Positions 51,605-62,147 of a stretch of DNA of 64,000 nt are shown piece after piece. The notes beneath the pieces were generated by a model. That model made no database searches and was not told the origin of the DNA. It worked only from the letters and a program-made list of their open reading frames with translations. The stretch comes from Lysobacterales bacterium. Its GTDB lineage: Bacteria > Pseudomonadota > Gammaproteobacteria > Xanthomonadales > Xanthomonadaceae. The position numbers and the translations under genes are program-made. Each line of letters begins with the position of its first letter. The stretch's first letter is position 1. The stretch is from contig JADKCY010000002.1 of the NCBI GenBank assembly GCA_016718605.1, positions 1,676,501-1,740,500 on the forward strand, read 5' to 3'.

Positions 51605-53674
51605 ATGCAGGGCATGGCGGCGCGCAGTCATCAATTGGGCTTTGTCTGCGGCGTCGGTGATCGCGCCTGCGGCATTGACCCGCGTCTGATGGTGCTCGGT
51701 CGACTGAGTCAGGCGCTGTGGGTGTTCGACGTCGACACGGGTCGTATTCACTGGGCCAACGACACGGCACTTGGGCTCTGGCACGCGCCAACGCTGGATG
51801 CGTTGCGCGCCCGCGACATGCAGGCAGACATGTCGCCAGCGGTCGCGGCACGTCTTCGTCAATATCAGCAGGACATCATTGATCACGATGTCAGCTTCTC
51901 CGAGGTGTGGACGATCTACCCGCTCGGCGTACCCCACACGCTGCGTCTGGTGTTCAGCGGCTTCCCGCTGTCCGATGGACGTATGGCCCTGCTATGCGAG
52001 GTGCTCGGTGAGCATCGGATTGATCCGGAAAACCTGCGCAGCGCAGACGCGTTGATCCACACTCCGGTGATGATCACGCTTTACAACGAGCATGCACGCG
52101 GCTTGTATCGAAACCCCGCGGCACGCGAATCCTGTTTTGATTTGCTGGAGCGCGGTGTGCGGCGTTTCGTGGATCCACTCGATGCGCGCAGCCTGTTCCA
52201 GCAATTGAAACAGCGAGGCCGGGCACGGCTGGTTTCGCGGGTTCGAACCGCACAGGGCGAACGCTGGCACGATATCTCCGCGCAGCAGTGTTTGGATCCT
52301 GCCAGTGGCCAGGTGGCATGCCTGGTCAGCGAAGTCGATATCAGTGACCTCAAGCGCGCCGAGGCGCGCGCCCAGTACCTCGCCCATCACGATCCACTGA
52401 CCGCGTTGCCGAATCGTCAGTTCGTGCTTAACCGCTATCAGGAGCGCCTGGATGCCATCCGCGACAAGGGCAGTGCGGCGGCACTGATCTTCATCGATCT
52501 CGACCGTTTCAAGAACATCAATGACTCACTTGGTCACGCCGCTGGCGATCAACTGCTGATCCTGATGGCGGAGCGATTGCGTGCTGAGTTGCGCGACAAC
52601 GATCTGGTCGCGCGGCTTGGCGGCGACGAGTTTCTGGTGCTGATCGAATCGCCCGAGATTCGTGAGCATGTTGCCCATCTCGCGCAACGTTTGCTGCGGG
52701 TGTTGGGCCGCAGTGTCGAAATTGCCGCAACCGATGTGCAGGTCACGGCGTCGCTGGGCATTTGCGTGTTTCCCGACAACGGGCACGACATCCATACCTT
52801 GATGCGCCATGCCGACTTGGCCATGTACCGCGCCAAGGATGGTGGGCGCGACCGCATGGCGTGGTTCGATCAGGACATGACCCGCATCGCCGACACGCGC
52901 TTGGCGCTCGAAAGCGAGCTCCGACATGCCTTGCATCGCGGGCAGTTTGAACTGCATTACCAGCCGGTCGTCGACATTCGCAGCAACGCCGTGGTCGGTG
53001 CCGAGGCGCTGTTGCGCTGGAATCGTCCCGGCCATGATCTGGTGCCACCGAGTGTGTTTATCCCGATCTGTGAAGAATGCGGTTTGATGGATGCGATCGG
53101 CGACTGGGTTCTCTACGAGGCCGCTCGACAGCAGGTCCGTTGGGCGGCAGACGGTTGTGATCTGCGCATTGCGGTCAACCTTTCGGTGATGCAGTTCCAG
53201 AGTCCGCATCTGCTGGACAGTTGCCGCGAAATGCTGGACAAAACCCGGTGCGATCCGGGCAAGCTGGAGCTCGAAGTGACCGAGTCGATGCTGCTGGGCA
53301 ATGATGAGCGCACCGTAGCGACCTTGGATGGGCTGCGTGGCCTCGGTTTCCGATTGGCGATTGATGACTTTGGTACGGGCTACTCCAACTTGGCCTATCT
53401 GCAACGGTATCCCTTCAGCGCCCTAAAGATTGATCGGTCCTTCATTGCCGCCTTGGACAGTGGAACGCCCATTGCCGAGTTGGTCATCAGCTTGTGTCAC
53501 CTGTTGGGGATGGACATTGTTGCCGAGGGCGTCGAAAACGCCCATCAGCTCGAATGGTTGCAGCAGCGCAATTGCCATACTTATCAGGGCTTCCTGTTCA
53601 GCCCCGCGGTGTCTGCCGGAGACTTCATGGCGCGTGTGACCGACGCTGCGGCGACCACCCCACCGGCCATCTGA
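51605..53674 (+). CDS. PAS-GGDEF-EAL cyclic di-GMP protein
   Basis: 689 aa from the ATG at 51605 (no strong ribosome-binding site; 51614 possible). N-terminal PAS-like region (ALWVFDVDTGRIHWANDTAL, about residue 38). GGDEF domain with intact motif RLGGDEF (Gly339-Phe343) and NDSLGHAAGDQLL; EAL domain with intact E467-A-L-LRW, LEVTESMLL, DDFGTGYSNLAYL and VAEGVENAHQ. Both cyclase and phosphodiesterase motifs are complete, so it could make and break c-di-GMP, the PAS domain choosing direction. No membrane segments. The gene ends 9 bp before the convergent dnaG stop. Confidence 0.93.
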   Translation: MQGMAARSHQLGFVCGVGDRACGIDPRLMVLGRLSQALWVFDVDTGRIHWANDTALGLWHAPTLDALRARDMQADMSPAVAARLRQYQQDIIDHDVSFSEVWTIYPLGVPHTLRLVFSGFPLSDGRMALLCEVLGEHRIDPENLRSADALIHTPVMITLYNEHARGLYRNPAARESCFDLLERGVRRFVDPLDARSLFQQLKQRGRARLVSRVRTAQGERWHDISAQQCLDPASGQVACLVSEVDISDLKRAEARAQYLAHHDPLTALPNRQFVLNRYQERLDAIRDKGSAAALIFIDLDRFKNINDSLGHAAGDQLLILMAERLRAELRDNDLVARLGGDEFLVLIESPEIREHVAHLAQRLLRVLGRSVEIAATDVQVTASLGICVFPDNGHDIHTLMRHADLAMYRAKDGGRDRMAWFDQDMTRIADTRLALESELRHALHRGQFELHYQPVVDIRSNAVVGAEALLRWNRPGHDLVPPSVFIPICEECGLMDAIGDWVLYEAARQQVRWAADGCDLRIAVNLSVMQFQSPHLLDSCREMLDKTRCDPGKLELEVTESMLLGNDERTVATLDGLRGLGFRLAIDDFGTGYSNLAYLQRYPFSALKIDRSFIAALDSGTPIAELVISLCHLLGMDIVAEGVENAHQLEWLQQRNCHTYQGFLFSPAVSAGDFMARVTDAAATTPPAI

Positions 53675-53683
53675 AGCCGCACC

Positions 53684-55432
53684 TCATGCACGCGTCTTGC
53701 GGACCTGCTTCAGTTGCGGGAGCAAGCGCAATTCTTCCTTTTCGTCGTGGCTCAGCCCAGCCAAACCGACTTCTCGCACCCGTGCTTGCAGCGCGCGCTC
53801 ACGTTGTTCCAGCGCGGCCAACTCCAGTCCACGCAAGGCACCGTCGAAGTCGGCTTCCAATCCTTCTTCCGGGGTCAGCGATTCACTCGTCGCCAACTTG
53901 GTCAGTGCGGCGAGATCTGGACTATCTCGCCAGGCTTCCAACAGTGCGCCAGTAGAAAGCTCTGGTCGCGGCTGACAATGATTGAGCAGGGCGATCAACA
54001 AGGCTACGCCGGGCTGATCGAGGTGTTCAAACACATAGGGTGGCGTGATTCGCTGTGCCAGGGCCGGGCGTTGCATCAGCAGTTCAATGGCGATCCGCAC
54101 CATCGAGCGCCGCGTACTATGGCTGCCGCGCACCGCGGCATGCCGAGCGTCGTTGCGAGGCTCGCGTGGCGCACTCTGCTGCAAGCCCGTCAATTCGTTG
54201 AGACGCAGCCAGATCAGATCGCGAAACGCACCATCCGGCACGGTCTGCAGCAGCGGTCGAGCGCGCTCGGCCAGCCGCGCACGACCATCCAGAGCGTCCA
54301 GTTGGATATCGCGGCTCAGTTCGCTGAAAAAAAACGAAGACAGCGGCATCGCAGATTTCAGCCGCACATCGAAACCCTCGGCACCCTCCTTGCGGATCAG
54401 GCTGTCTGGGTCTTCGCCGTCTGGCAGGAAAAGGAAGAATGCCTGGCGACCATCACGCATGCGTGGCAGGGCGGCTTCCAGTGCCTTCCACGCGGCGGCG
54501 CGACCCGCGCGATCACCATCGAAACAGAAGTACACATCACTGGCGTTGCGGAACAGCAGTTCCGCATGATCCGAGGTTGTCGCCGTACCCAGCGTCGCGA
54601 CCGCTTCGTGGACGCCGTACTGGAACAGGGCCACCACATCCATATAGCCCTCGACCACAATCAATCGCGGAATCCGCGCATGCGCTTGCTTGACTTGCCA
54701 TAGGCCGTACAACTCGCGGCCTTTGCGGAACAGTGGTGTCTCCGGTGAGTTGAGGTACTTCGGGCCGTCGTCGGCACCCATCACCCGCCCACCGAACGCA
54801 ATCACCCGGCCACGACGGTCGTGGATCGGAAACATCAGGCGCTCGCGGAACTTGTCGTAAACCTTGCCCGCGTCGTTCTTCGAACTGAGTCCGACCTTAT
54901 CCAGCACACGGCGGCTGGCCTCGTCCTTGCCCAGCGCGCTCAGCAAGGCGTCCCAACCACCGGGGGCATAGCCAAGTTCAAATTTCGCTTGTGTGGCCGC
55001 ATCGACACCGCGCTTCTGCAGGTACACCTTGGCCGCCGCGGCGCTCGCCAGTTGTTGCCGAAACCAATCCGACGCAGTGCGTGTGGCCGCATACAGCGGC
55101 GCGAAATCATCTTGCGGGCCGCGCTGGGCGCGTTCATCGTGGGGCACCTCCATGCCGACCCGTTTGGCCAACTCTTCGACCGCATCGACGAACTCTAAGC
55201 GGTCGTACTCCATGACGAACTTGATCGCGGTGCCGTGCGCGCCACAGCCAAAGCAGTGATAGAACTGTTTGGTGGGGCTCACTGTGAATGAGGCTGAGCG
55301 CTCATCGTGGAAAGGACAGCAGGCCGTGTACTCGCGCCCGGCACGGCGCAGCTTCACCCGCGAATCGATCACCTCGACGATGTCGGTGCGTGCCAGCAAG
55401 GCGTCGATAAAGCTGTCGGGGATGCGAGACAT
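53684..55432 (-). CDS. dnaG: DNA primase
   Basis: 582 aa. Synthesises RNA primers at the replication fork with the DnaB helicase. CHC2 zinc finger: Cys39, His42, Cys60, Cys63 (ACCPFHDERSASFT and YHCFGCGAHG). Toprim domain with VVEGYMDVVAL and CFDGDRAGR. C-terminal helicase-binding region from about residue 430. Usual length. It is not next to rpsU or rpoD as in many relatives, and shares a short upstream region with the divergent suf operon. Confidence 0.97.
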   Translation of the reverse strand: MSRIPDSFIDALLARTDIVEVIDSRVKLRRAGREYTACCPFHDERSASFTVSPTKQFYHCFGCGAHGTAIKFVMEYDRLEFVDAVEELAKRVGMEVPHDERAQRGPQDDFAPLYAATRTASDWFRQQLASAAAAKVYLQKRGVDAATQAKFELGYAPGGWDALLSALGKDEASRRVLDKVGLSSKNDAGKVYDKFRERLMFPIHDRRGRVIAFGGRVMGADDGPKYLNSPETPLFRKGRELYGLWQVKQAHARIPRLIVVEGYMDVVALFQYGVHEAVATLGTATTSDHAELLFRNASDVYFCFDGDRAGRAAAWKALEAALPRMRDGRQAFFLFLPDGEDPDSLIRKEGAEGFDVRLKSAMPLSSFFFSELSRDIQLDALDGRARLAERARPLLQTVPDGAFRDLIWLRLNELTGLQQSAPREPRNDARHAAVRGSHSTRRSMVRIAIELLMQRPALAQRITPPYVFEHLDQPGVALLIALLNHCQPRPELSTGALLEAWRDSPDLAALTKLATSESLTPEEGLEADFDGALRGLELAALEQRERALQARVREVGLAGLSHDEKEELRLLPQLKQVRKTRA

Positions 55433-55489
55433 AGTGGGACAGTGTAGCGGTCAAGACAGGTGTGTTCGCTGCCTTCACGCGACGTCGAT

Positions 55490-55518
55490 TGTTGGCCAAG
55501 GCTCAAAAGAGTACAATT
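55490..55518 (+). promoter_or_regulatory. Putative suf operon promoter
   Basis: TTGTTG and TACAAT separated by 17 bases, 30 bp before the sufR start. Just downstream, CAGTCCTGTAT resembles one half of an IscR/Rrf2 type I site; the other half is poor, so autoregulation is plausible but not shown. Confidence 0.5.
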
Positions 55519-55547
55519 TCAGTCCTGTATGATTTTTGGTCGCTGCC

Positions 55548-56012
55548 ATGCTGCGTGTCACCAAGCTCACCGACTACGCTACCTTGCTGATGACCGTGCT
55601 TGCCGAGCGCGCGGATGGCATCTACAGCACCACAGGCCTGGCCGAACGTGCCGGGCTGGAGCTGCCGACGGTTGCCAAGATTCTCAAGCAACTCGGGCAA
55701 GCCGGATTGGTGCTCAGTACGCGTGGCGCCAGTGGTGGATATCGACTTTCGCGGTCGCCAGCGGAGATCAGCCTGCTGGACATCGTTGAGGCGATGGAAG
55801 GCCCCTTGGCGGTGACCGAATGCAGCGGTCATGAAGGTCAATGTGGCATCGAGCATCAATGCGGCATCCGCGCCAACTGGCGGCGCGTCAACGATGTGAT
55901 TGTCGATGCTCTGCGCACGGTCTCACTGCCCTATCTGCAGACACCCGTGTTGGCCCCATCTGGCAAGCGCGCTTCGGCACGCATCCCCGTGCAATTGATG
56001 CGTAGCGACTGA
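55548..56012 (+). CDS. sufR: SUF system Fe-S cluster regulator (Rrf2 family)
   Basis: 154 aa winged-helix protein of the Xanthomonas SUF-regulator type. HTH segment LAERAGLELPTVAKILKQL; Cys92, Cys99 and Cys105 (ECSGHEGQCGIEHQC) match the three cluster-binding cysteines of IscR. Presumably binds an Fe-S cluster and represses the suf operon when clusters are sufficient. A TTG four codons upstream is in frame but the ATG at 55548 is preferred. First gene of the sufR-B-C-D-S unit. Confidence 0.93.
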   Translation: MLRVTKLTDYATLLMTVLAERADGIYSTTGLAERAGLELPTVAKILKQLGQAGLVLSTRGASGGYRLSRSPAEISLLDIVEAMEGPLAVTECSGHEGQCGIEHQCGIRANWRRVNDVIVDALRTVSLPYLQTPVLAPSGKRASARIPVQLMRSD

Positions 56013-56071
56013 GTATGCCTGCCACGGCCACAACATCACCCCTTCTTTCCGCATAAAGCGACAGGCAGCCC

Positions 56072-57511
56072 ATGGCCACCGAGCGCACCGAAATTGAAAC
56101 CGCCCTGTCGCGCCAATACGCGGCGGGTTTTGTCACCGACATCGCCACCGATATCGCGCCGAAAGGGCTCAGCGAAGACGTGGTTCGGATGATTTCGGCG
56201 AAGAAAAACGAGCCCGAATGGCTGACCGAGTGGCGTCTGAAAGCCTATCGCCACTGGCTGACCATGACCCCGCCGGATTGGGCCAAGCTGCGGGTCGCGC
56301 CCATCGACTATCAAGACATCAGCTACTTCGCCGCGCCAAAAAAGAAGTACGCCTCGCTCGACGAGGTGGACCCGAAGTTGTTGGAAACCTACGAAAAGCT
56401 TGGCGTGCCACTGCACGAACGAGCGCGCCTGGCAGGTGTTGCGGTCGATGCGGTGTTCGACTCCGTGTCGGTGGGCACCACCTTCAAGAAGGAGTTGGCC
56501 GAGGCGGGCGTGATCTTCTGCAGCTTCTCCGAAGCCGTGCATGAGCATCCCGAACTCGTGAAGCACTATTTGGGCAGCGTGGTGCCAATTGGCGACAATT
56601 ATTTCGCCGCGTTGAACTCCGCGGTGTTCTCCGATGGCAGCTTCGTGTTCATTCCCAAGAACACCCGCTGTCCGATGGAATTGTCAACGTACTTCCGCAT
56701 CAACGCCGCCGAAACCGGCCAATTTGAGCGCACCCTGATCATCGCCGAGGAAGGTAGCTACGTGTCCTACCTCGAAGGCTGTACCGCACCGCAGCGCGAC
56801 GAAAATCAACTACACGCTGCCGTGGTCGAGTTGATCACCCTGGAGCGCGCCGAGATTAAGTACAGCACGGTGCAGAACTGGTATCCGGGCGATGAGAATG
56901 GCGTCGGCGGCATCTACAACTTCGTCACCAAACGCGGCGAATGCCGCGGTGCCAAGTCGAAGATCAGTTGGACCCAGGTTGAAACCGGTTCGGCCATCAC
57001 CTGGAAATACCCCAGCTGCGTGCTGCGTGGTGACGATTCGGTGGGCGAGTTCTATTCGGTGGCGCTCACCCACCATCGCCAACAGGCCGATACCGGCACC
57101 AAGATGATTCACCTTGGCAAGAACACCAAGTCGAAGATCATCAGCAAAGGCATCAGCGCCGGCCACGGCCAGAACAGCTATCGCGGCTTGGTCAAGATCG
57201 AGAAGAATGCCGCTAACGCGCGCAACTACACCCAGTGCGACAGCCTGTTAATCGGCAAACGCTGTGGTGCCCATACCTTTCCCTACATCGAAGTGCGTCG
57301 CGCCGACGCCATTGTCGAACACGAAGCCACCACCTCGAAGATCAGCGACGACCAGTTGTTCTACTGCCGCTCACGCGGTATCGGTGAAGAAGACGCGGTC
57401 TCGATGATCGTCGATGGCTTCTGCAAGCAGGTCTTCAAGGAACTGCCGATGGAGTTTGCGGTGGAGGCGAAGAAGCTGCTGGAAGTCAGCCTTGAAGGGG
57501 CGGTTGGATGA
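56072..57511 (+). CDS. sufB: Fe-S cluster assembly scaffold SufB
   Basis: 479 aa. Scaffold of the SufBCD complex on which clusters are built. Family hallmarks include YFRINAAETGQFERTLIIAE, the beta-helix core SYVSYLEGCTAPQRDENQLH and the conserved acceptor Cys/Glu region near TQCDSLLIGKRCGAHTFPYI, C-terminal EEDAVSMIVDGFCKQVFKEL. Length normal. 250 bp with a palindromic repeat separate it from sufC, more than is usual in suf operons. Confidence 0.97.
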   Translation: MATERTEIETALSRQYAAGFVTDIATDIAPKGLSEDVVRMISAKKNEPEWLTEWRLKAYRHWLTMTPPDWAKLRVAPIDYQDISYFAAPKKKYASLDEVDPKLLETYEKLGVPLHERARLAGVAVDAVFDSVSVGTTFKKELAEAGVIFCSFSEAVHEHPELVKHYLGSVVPIGDNYFAALNSAVFSDGSFVFIPKNTRCPMELSTYFRINAAETGQFERTLIIAEEGSYVSYLEGCTAPQRDENQLHAAVVELITLERAEIKYSTVQNWYPGDENGVGGIYNFVTKRGECRGAKSKISWTQVETGSAITWKYPSCVLRGDDSVGEFYSVALTHHRQQADTGTKMIHLGKNTKSKIISKGISAGHGQNSYRGLVKIEKNAANARNYTQCDSLLIGKRCGAHTFPYIEVRRADAIVEHEATTSKISDDQLFYCRSRGIGEEDAVSMIVDGFCKQVFKELPMEFAVEAKKLLEVSLEGAVG

Positions 57512-57583
57512 CCGGGTGCAACGCGGACGCGCAGCGCGTCGCGTCGTATCCGCGAAGGTTCAACCTTGCCTTGCCCTCTGCGT

Positions 57584-57633
57584 GTCATACCCGCGAACGC
57601 GAAAGCGGGATTCCGCATCAAGTCCGGAATGAC
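57584..57633. repeat. REP-like palindromic element between sufB and sufC
   Basis: Outer arms GTCAT / ATGAC enclose two hairpins, CCCGC-GCGGG (57590-57609) and TTCCG-CGGAA (57611-57629). The wording 'CCCGCGAAcGCGaaaGCGGG' type is that of extragenic palindromes dispersed in many proteobacterial genomes. It could stabilise or partly terminate the sufB message. Confidence 0.6.
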
Positions 57634-57761
57634 GGCCTGTGGTTCCTACCGCAGGCAATGCAAACATCGCCGAGCCTGCAGCTAGTTCATGCCGCCTACA
57701 CGCTCCTTGCCCGATCCCCTTACTCGCGTAACACCCGTGTGACCACCTGAAGACCCCGACC

Positions 57762-58522
<761 letters not shown>

Positions 58523-58523
<1 letters not shown>

Positions 58524-59818
58524 TGAGCGCCTTGCTGGATTCCTTTGCGCAGCAGTACACGGCCTTGCCGGAGCCCTTGCGTGCGGCCGGTGGCTTGGCA
58601 GAGTCGCGTAGCAAGGCGCTCGCCGCTGCCTTGCAGGATGGACTGCCCGCCGTGCGTGCCGAGCGTTGGCGCTATACGCCACTGCGCGCCTTGGCCCAAC
58701 GCAGTTTTCGTGCAGCAACCGGCGCCAGCGTAGATGCGGCCATGCTCGCGCACATCCCCGCGCCACGCCTGGTCTTCGTCAACGGTTGGTGCGATCGCAG
58801 CCTAAGTGATCTCAACGGCCTGGCCGAAGGCGTGCGGGTGGAATCGTTGGGGCGAGTGCTGCATCAGGCACATCCGCGCGATGTGGCTTGGCTGGGCCGC
58901 ACCTTCGCCGAGGCGGATGAAACCTTCGCCCGGCTCAACGCCGCGCTGGCAGTCGAAGGCGCGGTGATCCAGCTCGAAGAGAACGTGCAGCAAACCGCGC
59001 CGCTGCATCTGGTCAGCATCGGCGCGACCGAAGCGGCGGATGCCGCCTGGCATCTGCGCCATCTGATCGAACTGCGTCACGGCGCGGCGCTGACGGTGGT
59101 CGAGCACCAACTCGCCGCCGATGCGCATGCGCATTTCGACAACACCCTTTGCCATGTGCATCTGAAACCGGGTGCCGTGCTGCGCCATGTCCGGCAACAG
59201 ACCGCCAGCGAGCATGCCACTCTGCTGTATCGCACCGATGCTGTGCTGGCTGCGGGTGCGGAGTATCGTCGTGTGGACCTCGAACTGGGCGCGGCACTGT
59301 CGCGACATGAGTTGAACGCTTCCCTGCAGGGCGAAGCCGCTGCAGTCGTTTCTGGCGGCGCCATGCTGGCAGATGCCAAGCGTGTGCTGGATACCCGCCT
59401 GCAACTTGACCACGTCGCCCGCGACACGCGCTGCGATCTGCGTTGGCGCGGTCTGGCCAGTGCGCGCGGCAAGCTCAGTTTCTACGGTGGCATCCATATC
59501 CGTCCGGGTGCGGATGGCACCGACGCCCAATTGTCCAATCGCAATCTGTTGTTGTCAGACACCGCCGAGGTCAACACCCAGCCGGTGCTGGTGATCGACG
59601 CCGATGAAGTGAAAGCGGCCCACGGCGCCACCGTCGGCCAACTGGATGCGCAGGCGCTGTTCTATCTGCAGTCGCGCGGAATACCCCACGATGAAGCGCG
59701 GGCGATGTTGATGCAGGCGTTTCTGATCGAAGTGCTGGAGGTGCTCGAAGACACGGGCATTGCCGAGTCGCTCATTCCCGTACTGCAATCCCAACTGGCG
59801 CGGAAGCCAAGTGCATGA
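58523..59818 (+). CDS. sufD: Fe-S cluster assembly protein SufD
   Basis: 431 aa, SufB-related partner in the SufBC2D complex. N-terminal helical part, then the beta-helix core (ALTVVEHQLAADAHAHFDNT, about residue 190) and the C-terminal AAHGATVGQLDAQALFYLQS RGIPHDEARAML segment with the cluster-related His of SufD (HGATVG). ATG overlaps the sufC stop; its own stop overlaps the sufS start (ATGA), indicating translational coupling. Confidence 0.95.
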
Positions 59819-61038
59819 ATACGGCCACTGACTGGACCGCACTGCGCGACGATTTCCCGATCCTGCGTCAGCAGGTACACGGCAAGCCGCTGGTCTATCT
59901 GGACAGCGCCAATACCGGACAGAAGCCGCAGGTCGTGATTGACGCGGTGGATGCGTATTACCGCGACTACTGCGCCAACGTCTCGCGTGCAGTGCACGCG
60001 CTGGGTGAGCGCGCTACGGCGATGTATGAGGGCACGCGGGAGACGCTGGCGCGGTTTCTGAACGTGCATCGTGACGAGCTGGTGTTCACCTCGGGCACCA
60101 CGAATGCCATCAATCTGGTCGCCTACAGTTGGTTGTTGCCGCGCTTACGGGCGGGTGATGTCGTGCTGGTCAGCCGGATGGAGCACCACGCCAATCTGGT
60201 GCCCTGGCAGATGATGTGCGAGCGCACCGGCGCACAGCTGCTTCCCGTTGAGCTGACACCGCAGGGCGAGATCGATCTCGATGATCTGCGAGCCAAACTT
60301 GGTCCGCAGGTGAAGCTGCTGGCAATGACGCATGTCAGCAACGTGCTGGGCACGATCACACCGATCCGCGAGATCTGCAGCATGGCCCGTAAGCACGGCG
60401 TGGCGACTCTAGTGGACGGTTCGCAGGCCATACCGCACATGCCGGTCGATATCGCCAGCATCGGTTGCGATTTCTATGTGTTCACCGGGCACAAGGTCTG
60501 CGGTCCGACCGGCACCGGTGCCTTGTGGGCCAAGCGCGAGCATCTGCAGTCGATGCCACCGTTTTTTGGTGGCGGCGAGATGATTCGCGAGGTCAGTTTC
60601 GAACGCACGAGCTTCAATGATCCGCCGCACAAGTTCGAAGCAGGCACGCCGAACATCGCCGGCTTCATCGGTCTGGGTGCAGCGGTCGACTACCTGAGTG
60701 GCATCGGAATGGCGGCGATCGCCGAGCGCGAGCAGTTCCTGCTGCGCGAAGCGACCGCGCGACTGCGCGACGTGCCGGGACTGCGCATTTTCGGCGCGGC
60801 CAGCCACAAGGCGGCGGTGATCTCGTTCGCCATCGACGGCGCGCATGCGCATGACCTCGCCACGCTGCTCGATCTGGACGGCGTGGCAGTGCGCTCGGGC
60901 CAGCATTGCGCGCATCCGCTGCTGCAGTGGCTGGGTGTCGGAGCGACGCTGCGAGCGAGTTTGGCGTTCTTCAACACGCTGGATGAAATCGACATCCTGG
61001 TGCGTGCGCTGCACAAAGCAAGACAACTTCTGGCCTGA
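59815..61038 (+). CDS. sufS: Cysteine desulfurase SufS
   Basis: 407 aa PLP enzyme of group II. Delivers sulfur from cysteine for cluster assembly. Lys227 (FTGHKVCGPTGTG) forms the Schiff base; Cys365 in RSGQHCAHPLLQW carries the persulfide. Other marks: DFPILRQQVHGKPLVYLD, SGTTNAINLVAYSW, MEHHANLVPW. No sufE, sufU or sufT gene follows, so the activating sulfur acceptor must be encoded elsewhere. Two bacterioferritin genes come next. Confidence 0.97.
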   Translation: MNTATDWTALRDDFPILRQQVHGKPLVYLDSANTGQKPQVVIDAVDAYYRDYCANVSRAVHALGERATAMYEGTRETLARFLNVHRDELVFTSGTTNAINLVAYSWLLPRLRAGDVVLVSRMEHHANLVPWQMMCERTGAQLLPVELTPQGEIDLDDLRAKLGPQVKLLAMTHVSNVLGTITPIREICSMARKHGVATLVDGSQAIPHMPVDIASIGCDFYVFTGHKVCGPTGTGALWAKREHLQSMPPFFGGGEMIREVSFERTSFNDPPHKFEAGTPNIAGFIGLGAAVDYLSGIGMAAIAEREQFLLREATARLRDVPGLRIFGAASHKAAVISFAIDGAHAHDLATLLDLDGVAVRSGQHCAHPLLQWLGVGATLRASLAFFNTLDEIDILVRALHKARQLLA

Positions 61039-61167
61039 GTTTTCAGTTGTTTGGATTGTCATTGCGAATCAATGACATCCGAGAATCCATGGCATCGCCG
61101 CCGCGACCTTGCGAGTGGTGTTTTGCCTGTGCACACTGCCGCCCACGACATCGCAACGGAGACCGCC

Positions 61168-61656
61168 ATGAAAGGCGACAAGAAGATCATCGCCACCCTC
61201 AACAGCCTGCTCGCAGGCGAGCTGACGGCGGTCGACCAGTACCTGATTCACGGTGAGATGTATGCCGACATGGGCCTGCATAAGTTGGCGGAAAAATCCC
61301 TGCATGAATCCGCGCACGAACGTGAACATGCCACCCTGATGATCCAGCGCATTCTGTTCCTGGAAGGCACGCCGGACATGGTCACCCGCGAGCCGCTGAA
61401 GGTTGGCAAGGACGTGGTTGGCATGCTCAAGGCGGATCTGGCTGTGGAATACTCGGTCGCCAAGGCGCTCAAGGCGGCCATCGCGGTCTGCGAGAAGGCC
61501 CAGGACTACGTCAGTCGCGACATGCTGGTGACCCAGCTCGAAGATACCGAGAGTGACCACGCTTACTACCTCGAAAAGCAGCTGCGGCGCATCGCGCTGG
61601 TAGGACTGGAAAACTATCTGGCGACCCGCATGGGTGGCGACGGCGAGGCGGTTTGA
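61168..61656 (+). CDS. bfr: Bacterioferritin subunit with ferroxidase site, lacking haem Met
   Basis: 162 aa from the ATG at 61168 (GGAGA upstream). Four-helix ferritin fold. Di-iron ligands are present: Glu18, Glu51, His54, Glu94, Glu128 and His131 (the last two shifted by a one-residue insertion against E. coli Bfr). The haem-ligating Met52 is replaced by Arg (HEREHATL). So this subunit should oxidise iron but cannot bind haem in the usual way. It pairs with the next gene, which has the opposite set of residues. Confidence 0.93.
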   Translation: MKGDKKIIATLNSLLAGELTAVDQYLIHGEMYADMGLHKLAEKSLHESAHEREHATLMIQRILFLEGTPDMVTREPLKVGKDVVGMLKADLAVEYSVAKALKAAIAVCEKAQDYVSRDMLVTQLEDTESDHAYYLEKQLRRIALVGLENYLATRMGGDGEAV

Positions 61657-61664
61657 GGACGACC

Positions 61665-62141
61665 ATGAAAAGTTCCGGCAAGCTCATCCTCGCGCTCAAT
61701 GGCGTGTTACGCAACGAACTGACCGCCATCAACCAGTATTTCCTGCATGCCCGCATGTTCGGTCATTGGGGCTTCGAACGCCTCAATGAATACCGCTACA
61801 AGCAGTCGATCCGGGTCATGAAAGAAGCCGACGAATTGATCGAGCGGATCCTGTTCCTGGAAGGTCTGCCCAACCTGCAGCAGCTCGGCAAGTTACTGAT
61901 CGGCGAACATCCGGTGGAATGTCTGCAAGCCGATCTGAAGCTGGAAATGGATGTTCATCGGCCCGCCCTGCTGGCGGCCATTGCGCTATGCGAAGCCGAG
62001 CAAGATTACGTCAGCCGCGACTTGCTGCAGGCTCTGCTGGCACACAGCGAAGCAGCGATTGATTGGCTGCAGACCCAGCTGCAGCTCATCGAACAGATCA
62101 CTTTGCAGAACTGGTTGGCGCAGCACATCGAAGAAGATTGA
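61665..62141 (+). CDS. bfr: Bacterioferritin subunit with haem Met, lacking ferroxidase site
   Basis: 158 aa, 8 bp after the previous gene. Start ATG 61665 is preceded by GAGG. Met52 (RVMKEADELIERILFLEGLP) is kept for haem binding between subunits, while ferroxidase positions 51, 54, 127 and 130 (E. coli numbering) are Val, Glu, Ser and Ala; only Glu18 and Glu94 remain. Together the two genes encode a two-subunit bacterioferritin of the kind known from pseudomonads and Magnetospirillum. Haem lets ferredoxin-driven iron release occur, which would feed the neighbouring SUF system (inference). Confidence 0.93.
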   Translation: MKSSGKLILALNGVLRNELTAINQYFLHARMFGHWGFERLNEYRYKQSIRVMKEADELIERILFLEGLPNLQQLGKLLIGEHPVECLQADLKLEMDVHRPALLAAIALCEAEQDYVSRDLLQALLAHSEAAIDWLQTQLQLIEQITLQNWLAQHIEED

Positions 62142-62147
62142 GCAGAC

